Below, piece after piece: positions 1 through 4,921 of a stretch of DNA of 7,944 nt; the stretch's first letter is position 1; every line of letters starts with the position of its first letter. Position numbers and translations under genes: made by a program. Below the pieces are notes generated by a model. That model made no database searches, was not told where the DNA came from, and saw only the letters and a program-made list of their open reading frames with translations. The DNA is taken from positions 10,857 through 18,800 of the forward strand of contig DETN01000110.1 of the NCBI GenBank assembly GCA_002362155.1. Reading direction: 5' to 3'. Origin of the DNA: Lachnospiraceae bacterium UBA3287 (GTDB lineage Bacteria; Bacillota; Clostridia; Lachnospirales; Lachnospiraceae).

Positions 1-567
1 ATCCTTTTTACCAGGCTTCCAGCCCTCCAGAGCGGCCCTTGCCAGGGCCAGGGACCTTTGGAGATCCGCGCCGGCAAAGCCGCCTATGGTATATTCCAGG
101 CGGAGGCGTCCCTCAAAGGAGGAGGCCAGGGATCTTACCAGGGAGGCCGCCGCAAGCACTTCTTCCGGCGTCTCTTCCCCTATGTCCGCGCTGTAGATGC
201 GGATAATGGCGTCATGACAGCCCTCCAGGGCCGAGACGGTAGTTTCGATGTCCTCTTTCCTGCACGCAGAAAGGACCTGCAGGCTCACGCCCTCCGGGAT
301 CAGGTCCCGGTCTGTCAGAAGGCGGAGGAAGTCCCTTTCCGCCTGAGAGGATGCGGGGGAGCCGATCTCGATCTCCTTAAAGCCCAGTCTGACCAGAAGG
401 CGGAAGATCTCCATCTTTTCTCCGGGGCCGGCCTGGCCCAGAAGGGCCTGGTTCCTGTCCCGCAGGTCAACGCTGCACCATACGGGGGCTTCCCGCAGGA
501 TGCGGCCGGGCCATTTCCGCTCCGGCAGGTCCACTTTGGGACCAGGACTGTATTTCTGGTAATTCAC
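1..567 (-). CDS. Class II 2-isopropylmalate synthase-like protein (divergent LeuA homologue), N-terminal 189 residues, partial
   Basis: Translating the minus strand from a GTG at 567 gives an open frame of exactly 189 codons that leaves the window at base 1, so the C-terminus is missing. The opening matches long-type LeuA proteins: a KY.P.P.VDLPER.WP start, then WCSVDLRDRNQAL (residues 30-42), LVRLGFKEIEIG (58-69), LQVLSACRKEDIE (97-108) and EYTIGGFAGADL (158-169). This is the start of the HMGL-like TIM barrel that condenses acetyl-CoA with a 2-keto acid. Arg36-Asp37, equivalent to the conserved catalytic Arg and metal-binding Asp, are kept. However, the usual DLRDGNQ reads DLRDRNQ, the VHFYNSTS segment reads IRIYSADI (His to Arg123), the following conserved loop is about ten residues short, and the SPES segment is TIGG. 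It may be a paralogue with another substrate or without synthase activity. The start is forced: an in-frame TGA lies seven codons upstream and GTG is the only start after it. The HxH metal motif would lie outside the window. Confidence 0.8.
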   Translation of the reverse strand, partial: MNYQKYSPGPKVDLPERKWPGRILREAPVWCSVDLRDRNQALLGQAGPGEKMEIFRLLVRLGFKEIEIGSPASSQAERDFLRLLTDRDLIPEGVSLQVLSACRKEDIETTVSALEGCHDAIIRIYSADIGEETPEEVLAAASLVRSLASSFEGRLRLEYTIGGFAGADLQRSLALARAALEGWKPGKKD

Positions 568-571
568 TGCT

Positions 572-578
572 CTCCCTC
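572..578 (-). promoter_or_regulatory. Ribosome binding site that fixes the GTG start of the LeuA-like gene
   Basis: On the minus strand the purine-rich GAGGGAG lies four bases before GTG at 567. A competing ATG at 588-590 is in a different frame and opens only an unrelated reading frame. The SD position together with the LeuA-like N-terminus therefore supports the GTG. Confidence 0.55.
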
Positions 579-656
579 TTTTCTTTCATGCACATATTTT
601 CCGGACTCTCAGGAGGGGCCGTTTCTTCTCCCGGCTCCGGAACTGTAAGCGCAGAA

Positions 657-691
657 AATCGTTTGTCCCGCCAAAAACGGTACAAACGATT
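657..691 (-). terminator. Stem-loop after cdaR, probable weak terminator or attenuator
   Basis: Perfect 10-base inverted repeats, AATCGTTTGT (657-666) and ACAAACGATT (682-691), flank a 15-base centre. Read on the minus strand, the stem can continue past one A.G mismatch into a CCG/CGG stem with a TTTTTGG loop, and two G.U pairs can form at the base. The 3' arm ends in TT and is followed by TTC, so the U-tract is short. The position, 38 bases past the cdaR stop and 90 bases before the next start, fits partial termination of the operon. On the plus strand, six Ts follow the arm five bases later, but I see no plus-strand gene for it to serve. Confidence 0.5.
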
Positions 692-728
692 CCGGCTTTT
701 TTCTGTCTTCAATCGGTCTTCAGATCTT

Positions 729-1742
729 TTATTCCGCGTCCTCGTCCTCCGCTTCGGACTCCTCGGGGGCAGGCCCGATCCCGATCCGGATGGTCACCTT
801 CCCGTCGAACCGCTCGTCCGCAAAGGAAGTCCCCTCGGGCAGGTAGGTGGACAGATTGACGGTCTTCACCAGGCTCTGGCGCAGGCCGGTCACGTTGAGC
901 TCCGAAGCGGGGATCTCGATCCCCGACACATTTTTCAGAGCGGAGGCGGTTCCTGCGATCCTGACAGAGGCAGGCTCCGCGGTATTCTGTCCGGTCAGCA
1001 TAAATCCGGTGCCGGGCACGCCCTGGGTGGTGAAGCGGATCTCCGCCTCCTTTACGGGCAGGACCTCCACGGTCAGCCGGACCGAATAGATATTCATAGT
1101 CATGTTGGTGCCGGACACCTCATTGCCGTCGGCGTCATAGAGGACGATGTCGCTGTAGGTGGTGATATTCTCCGTCGCCCCGGTCACCACCACCGACGCC
1201 ACGGCTCTGGCCACGGAAGAGACCTGGGAGGCGGGACCGGTCACGCGGACCTGGTTCTGCTCCAGCCGGATGCTGCCAAGCACATAGTCGTCTCCCACCG
1301 TGCCCACGGTATCGGTCTCCAGGGGAAGGACCCTGGTATCGCTGTCCTCGATCAGAAGCTCCACGTAGGAGCTGGAAGACCGGACCGAATCCACGCTGGC
1401 CGAAAACTTGTTGACGGAGACCGTGATGGGCACCAGCCCGTCCTCGGTCATGTTGGCCACGTCCGCCGTAGCCGTCACGTCCTCGGTCCGGATCAGGTCC
1501 AGGACCGAACGGGATCCGGAAATACTGACCATGGAGATCACGTCCGTATTGTCCACCACGCTGTAGAGCCGATTGCTGCCCAGGATCAGATCCGTATGCA
1601 GAAGCTGCACCGGCACGTCGTAGATCCTGGTCTCGATGACGGGATCGTTATAGTTGGTGACCAGAAGCCACAGTATAAAAGCAAAGGCAAAGGAAAATAA
1701 TTTCAGGCCTATATTATTCAGGATCTTCGGTCTTGTCTTCAT
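729..1742 (-). CDS. cdaR: CdaR (YbbR-domain) membrane-anchored regulator of CdaA
   Basis: 337 residues. A short basic N-terminus (MKTRPKILNN) leads into one hydrophobic segment at about 11-28, typical of YbbR proteins, so the rest should be extracytoplasmic. Three YbbR-type repeats are visible through their recurring V.I.G....L..V signature: VSISGSRSVLDLI (72-84), VRVTGPASQVSSV (165-177) and VRIAGTASALKNV (260-272). The protein ends in an acidic tail (EESEAEDEDAE). In Bacillus, Listeria and relatives, CdaR binds the diadenylate cyclase CdaA in the membrane and modulates its output. The gene starts inside the 3' end of cdaA with a 29-base overlap, implying translational coupling. The ATG at 1742 is chosen because it sits directly before the anchor and is preceded by CAGGCG at SD distance. 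The usual downstream partner glmM is not present next to it. Confidence 0.93.
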   Translation of the reverse strand: MKTRPKILNNIGLKLFSFAFAFILWLLVTNYNDPVIETRIYDVPVQLLHTDLILGSNRLYSVVDNTDVISMVSISGSRSVLDLIRTEDVTATADVANMTEDGLVPITVSVNKFSASVDSVRSSSSYVELLIEDSDTRVLPLETDTVGTVGDDYVLGSIRLEQNQVRVTGPASQVSSVARAVASVVVTGATENITTYSDIVLYDADGNEVSGTNMTMNIYSVRLTVEVLPVKEAEIRFTTQGVPGTGFMLTGQNTAEPASVRIAGTASALKNVSGIEIPASELNVTGLRQSLVKTVNLSTYLPEGTSFADERFDGKVTIRIGIGPAPEESEAEDEDAE

Positions 1743-2643
1743 TCTTTGCGCCTGTTAGTCCTTTCCTGAAAAAACCGGACCAGCGGAAAAGAGGCTCCTG
1801 TCCGCCTTCCGCAGCCGCTTCCTCTTCCTCCTCCAGCTTGTTCTGGAGTTCTGTCAGCCACTTGCGCATGATCTCCTCGTCCACGTTGCGGTAGAGCATG
1901 CCCCTGTAGGCGATGCTGATGGACCCGTTCTCCTCGGAAACGATCAGGGTCAGGGAATCTCCCTTTTCCGAAATGCCCACCCCGGCCCTGTGGCGGGTGC
2001 CCAGGGTCTTGTCCATGCGGCTGTCCGAAATGGGCAGGTAGCAGGTGGCGGCCACGATCCGGTTGCCCCGGATGATCACGGCTCCGTCGTGAAGAGGAGT
2101 ATTCTTTTCAAAAATATTGATCAGCAGCTGGGAGGAAACGGCGGCGTCGATGGTGATGCCGGTGCGCACCTCCTCCTGCAGGGAGGATGTCTGCTCGATG
2201 ACGATGAGGGCTCCGGTCCTGACTCTGGCCATCATGGTGCAGGCGCGGATGATCTCACCGATGGTATTGTCGGAAAAACGCCCTTCCGGCGTTTTTTTCT
2301 CAATGCGAAACAAAGAACTGAGAAAGTTCTGCTGTCCCAGTTCTTCGATGGCTGCCCGCAGTTCCGGCTGCAGTACGATGACGATGGCCATGACGGCCAG
2401 GCCGGTCACGTTCTGGATGATCCACAGGATGGTGGTCATGTTGAAAAAGGCTGCAATGATCACAAAGGCAGCGATGACTGCGACGCCGCGCAGCAGAGCC
2501 CAGGCCCGTGTGTTTTTTGCCCAGTTCAGCATATGATATACCAGAAACGCGATGATCAGGATCTCGATGAAATCCGACCACCGCAGGATCGGCATATGGA
2601 ACTGTGTCCAGAAATCAATGAGTACTGCAAAGAAATGCTGCAT
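1714..2643 (-). CDS. cdaA: Diadenylate cyclase CdaA (c-di-AMP synthase)
   Basis: 309 residues. It makes cyclic di-AMP from two ATP; this messenger controls potassium and osmolyte transport and cell-wall homeostasis in Firmicutes. Three hydrophobic segments occupy about residues 24-40, 50-68 and 78-92, followed by a cytoplasmic DAC domain. Both DAC catalytic signatures are intact: DGA at 186-188 (in LHDGAVII) and RHR at 217-219 (in GTRHRAGVG). The conserved LQPELRAAIEELG linker follows the last membrane helix. The C-terminus (about 270-309) adds a charged tail beginning EEEEEAAAE, which makes the protein longer than the roughly 273 residues I recall for B. subtilis CdaA. The gene begins 36 bases after the polytopic membrane gene, and its 3' end overlaps cdaR. 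AGGA lies 13 bases before the ATG, a somewhat long spacing. No promoter of its own is evident, so expression probably depends on the upstream genes. Confidence 0.95.
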   Translation of the reverse strand: MQHFFAVLIDFWTQFHMPILRWSDFIEILIIAFLVYHMLNWAKNTRAWALLRGVAVIAAFVIIAAFFNMTTILWIIQNVTGLAVMAIVIVLQPELRAAIEELGQQNFLSSLFRIEKKTPEGRFSDNTIGEIIRACTMMARVRTGALIVIEQTSSLQEEVRTGITIDAAVSSQLLINIFEKNTPLHDGAVIIRGNRIVAATCYLPISDSRMDKTLGTRHRAGVGISEKGDSLTLIVSEENGSISIAYRGMLYRNVDEEIMRKWLTELQNKLEEEEEAAAEGGQEPLFRWSGFFRKGLTGAKNEDKTEDPE

Positions 2644-2679
2644 ATTTGCTGTTTAGTCCTAACTACGAATCAAAAAACC

Positions 2680-3759
2680 TTACTCTTTGCCGTTTTTTCC
2701 CTTTCTGTTCTTCCAGGCTGCGGCTTTGCCGGACAGATTCTTTACGGAATCCCTGAGACTGACCTTCTTTTCCCCGGCCGCCCCGCTTTCCGCGGGCGCC
2801 GCGCTCTTGCCGGAACGGCTGATGGTCTTGACCGTCCTTCTGGCGGTGGGCAGCATCACCTTGGGAACGGCCTTGACATAGTAATAATATTCGTCGTCCT
2901 CGAACTGGACGCTCTCGATCCTCGTATAGTCCACGTTGAAGGCGATGAAGCGGATCAGCATGGCGATGGCGAAGGAGATGATGACGCCCAGGAAGATGGT
3001 CCCGAAGGAGAAATTGGTGGAAAAACGGATGTCGCCGATGAGCAGAAGGATCAGCTCGGAAACGGTGCCCACCACGATGGCCACCGCCCAGGCCTGGGTA
3101 ATGGCCAGCCTGCGGATGACGTAGACGATGATCACGGTGACGGCCAGGGACAGGGCCATGACCCACATGCCCTTGTTCTGCAGGAAGGTGTTGGCCAGGT
3201 TCTGGAAGTTGGTAATGGTCTGCACGCCCACTTCCTTGCCGGCAAAGGTCTCTCTGCCTGCGGAAATGGTCTGGATAAAGCTGATCATCACGATGCCGAT
3301 GGCTGTGGGAGCCGCCGCGCCGGGGGAGCAGAGAAGACCGCCCACCAGGGGGACCGCATAGTGAAGATTGAGCTTATAGGCGATGGGCATCATCAGAAGC
3401 AGGATGGTATCCCTGGGAGTGAACCGGAAATAGAGAAGGTAGATCACCAGGATCAGCACGGCTCCGAAGATCGTCACCTCATAGGATACGGTATAGAGAT
3501 GGACCAGGATCACGGCTCCCAGGGCCGCCGGCGTGAAACCGATGGGCACCAGGGCGCAGACCAGGGAAATAATGGTCATCAGCATGGGATCCGTCAGCAT
3601 CTCGAAGTATCCTATTTTGCTGTTGATCAGGACAAGAAGGATCATGGCGAGCAGGAATTTTCCCACGGGCATCAGGATATATTCATACTGGTTGATAAAG
3701 TCCGCGGTTTTCTCCCTGATCTCATACAGTGCTGTCATGTTTTTGTTTGAACTGTTCAT
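2680..3759 (-). CDS. Uncharacterised polytopic membrane protein upstream of cdaA
   Basis: 359 residues; I do not recognise a named family with a known function. After a short hydrophilic N-terminus there are about eight to ten hydrophobic segments, roughly 32-46, 58-73, 77-91, 95-111, 118-129, 134-163, 199-215, 221-241 and 253-275. A loop at about 164-198 carries AGRETFAGKEVGVQTITNFQ. A cytoplasm-like tail follows, opening with VDYTRIESVQFEDDEYYYYVKAVPK (276-300, given here in parts: VDYTR, FEDDEYYYY, VKAVPK). The tail then becomes strongly basic and low in complexity to the end. I recall similar tails in Lachnospiraceae hypothetical proteins, but no role. The start is well supported: the ATG overlaps the previous stop as ATGA, and GAGGA (3769-3773) lies nine bases upstream. 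The position directly before cdaA suggests a role at the membrane connected with c-di-AMP or the envelope; this is inference only. A transporter or flippase-like protein is an alternative. Confidence 0.85.
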   Translation of the reverse strand: MNSSNKNMTALYEIREKTADFINQYEYILMPVGKFLLAMILLVLINSKIGYFEMLTDPMLMTIISLVCALVPIGFTPAALGAVILVHLYTVSYEVTIFGAVLILVIYLLYFRFTPRDTILLLMMPIAYKLNLHYAVPLVGGLLCSPGAAAPTAIGIVMISFIQTISAGRETFAGKEVGVQTITNFQNLANTFLQNKGMWVMALSLAVTVIIVYVIRRLAITQAWAVAIVVGTVSELILLLIGDIRFSTNFSFGTIFLGVIISFAIAMLIRFIAFNVDYTRIESVQFEDDEYYYYVKAVPKVMLPTARRTVKTISRSGKSAAPAESGAAGEKKVSLRDSVKNLSGKAAAWKNRKGKNGKE

Positions 3760-4151
3760 GCTTCGTCTTCCTCATAAGAGTCTTCAAGAGATCTGATCAT
3801 GTTTCTGTAGCGGGCCAGCTTCCGTTCGGTCATCAGGTAGCGGACCGCGTAGACGGCCAGTGTCAGGATCAGATAGGGTATCAGGTATCGGATATACCGC
3901 CCAAGGAACGCGGCGATCACTTCATTCATTTTTCCGGAATATACGGTGGTCAGTATATCTTCGAAATGGTACATCCAGTAGGCGGCCACGCACAGAGCAA
4001 AGGCGATCGTATAGGCCACGAAGGATCCGGCCGCCTTGCTGATCAGATAATCAGGCATGAAGTATTCGTTGACCTTCATGTCCTCTGCCCCTTCCCGTTC
4101 CTCGTAGATGGCCATGCGGGTCATGGTACGGATTCTGGTGGTATTCAGCAT
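3756..4151 (-). CDS. Uncharacterised small two-TM membrane protein
   Basis: 131 residues, no named family recognised. The N-terminal 40 residues are hydrophilic (TTRIRTMTRMAIYEEREG, then MKVNEYFMPDYL). Two hydrophobic segments follow, about 43-60 and 86-106, separated by a short loop with FEDILTTVYSGKMNEVI. The tail is charged (MTERKLARYRNMIRSLEDSYEEDEA) and could form a short helix or coiled coil. Both ends are therefore probably cytoplasmic. The ATG at 4151 overlaps the comF stop by seven bases with GGAG ten bases upstream, and the stop overlaps the next start as ATGA. Such tight coupling on both sides suggests a stoichiometric partnership with the polytopic protein downstream, for example as an accessory subunit. 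This is inference from gene order, and I cannot assign a biochemical role. Confidence 0.82.
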   Translation of the reverse strand: MLNTTRIRTMTRMAIYEEREGAEDMKVNEYFMPDYLISKAAGSFVAYTIAFALCVAAYWMYHFEDILTTVYSGKMNEVIAAFLGRYIRYLIPYLILTLAVYAVRYLMTERKLARYRNMIRSLEDSYEEDEA

Positions 4152-4921
4152 TTTGTCTCATCTCCACTTGCCAGAGTTAAAAAAGTTACGCTGACGGCCC
4201 CTGCCGAAAGCAGGGCCGAGGCGCAGGCATCCACAGTTGCCCCCGTCGTATATATGTCATCAATGAGCATAATCGACTTTAATTTTACATCATTTCCATA
4301 TACAAGGAAAGACCTTTTCAAATTTTCTTGGCGCTCCAGGACCCCCTCGGTCTTGAGGGGCTTCGTGTCCCGGACCCTTTTCAGGGCCCCCTCCAGGCAG
4401 GGAATTCCGCACCTTTTCGACACTTCCCGGGCCAGAAGAGCGGCCTGGTTATAGCCTCTTTTCCTCATTCTTTTATCGGAAAGGGGCACCGGAACGATCA
4501 GGTCGGGCCTGGGAAAGCCGCCTTTCCGGACCCTTTCCGCCAGGGCCCTTGTCATCTCCTGCCCGTACCAGGCGGCGTATTCCTGCCGCCCCATGTACTT
4601 GAAGCGGTAAAGAGAGGTCTTTATGCCGGCGTAGGAAAAGGCGGAGCAGCCCCTTGTGAAATAGTGCCTTCTCTCCCTGCAGCCCCTGCAGTACTCCATG
4701 TGGGCGGGGACCTTTCGCCCGCAGCGAAGGCACCGCTCCGCCCCCACCCTCCGGGGGATCCTTTCACATTCGGGGCAGATCAGGGCCCCCAGGGGCCTCA
4801 CCGGCCTGTCGCAGACGGGGCAGCGCCTGGGGTAGAGGATATTGACGGCCAGATCCGCCGCCTTCCTAAGGCCTCCCGGCAGGAGGCTTCTCCTATTCGT
4901 TTTCAGTAAAGCAGAGCTCAT
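4145..4921 (-). CDS. comF: ComF family protein (phosphoribosyltransferase fold with double zinc ribbon)
   Basis: 258 residues. The N-terminal part carries four CxxC pairs, Cys34/37, 49/52, 64/67 and 78/81, the pattern of a double zinc ribbon. The C-terminal part is a type I phosphoribosyltransferase fold with PDLIVPVPLS (139-148), RKRGYNQA (153-160), the KPLKT segment (187-191) and the PRPP-binding loop MLIDDIYTTGAT (218-229). ComF proteins (ComFC in Bacillus) are needed for efficient natural transformation and act on incoming single-stranded DNA or recombination; the exact reaction is unsettled. The ATG at 4921 lies inside the end of recD2 (29-base overlap), with AGAGAGG four bases upstream, and no other in-frame ATG occurs before residue 75. 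Coupling to recD2 places it in a DNA-processing context. No other competence gene is visible in the window. Confidence 0.93.
   Translation of the reverse strand: MSSALLKTNRRSLLPGGLRKAADLAVNILYPRRCPVCDRPVRPLGALICPECERIPRRVGAERCLRCGRKVPAHMEYCRGCRERRHYFTRGCSAFSYAGIKTSLYRFKYMGRQEYAAWYGQEMTRALAERVRKGGFPRPDLIVPVPLSDKRMRKRGYNQAALLAREVSKRCGIPCLEGALKRVRDTKPLKTEGVLERQENLKRSFLVYGNDVKLKSIMLIDDIYTTGATVDACASALLSAGAVSVTFLTLASGDETKC

Noticed and set aside
467..712. 81-codon minus-strand frame starting with TTG before the LeuA-like gene
   Set aside because: It overlaps the LeuA-like N-terminus in another frame and has no Leu-codon run, so it is neither a convincing gene nor a leucine attenuator leader peptide.
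568..728. T-box or leucine riboswitch before the LeuA-like gene
   Set aside because: I looked for the T-box AGGGTGG-type motif and for specifier-like structure on the minus strand and did not find them; only the hairpin at 657-691 is clear.
588..1700. 370-codon open frame on the plus strand
   Set aside because: Antisense to cdaR, His/Gly/Asp-rich, no recognisable motif.
1990..3750. 586-codon open frame on the plus strand, rich in Asp, His, Gly and Gln
   Set aside because: It is antisense to cdaA and the polytopic membrane gene. The composition is typical of the complement of GC-rich codons, it has no domain motifs, and it spans two well-supported genes.
4871..4887. GCCTCC/GGAGGC inverted repeat near the comF start
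   Set aside because: Only six base pairs, inside comF codons shortly after the start, in GC-rich sequence where such repeats are expected by chance.
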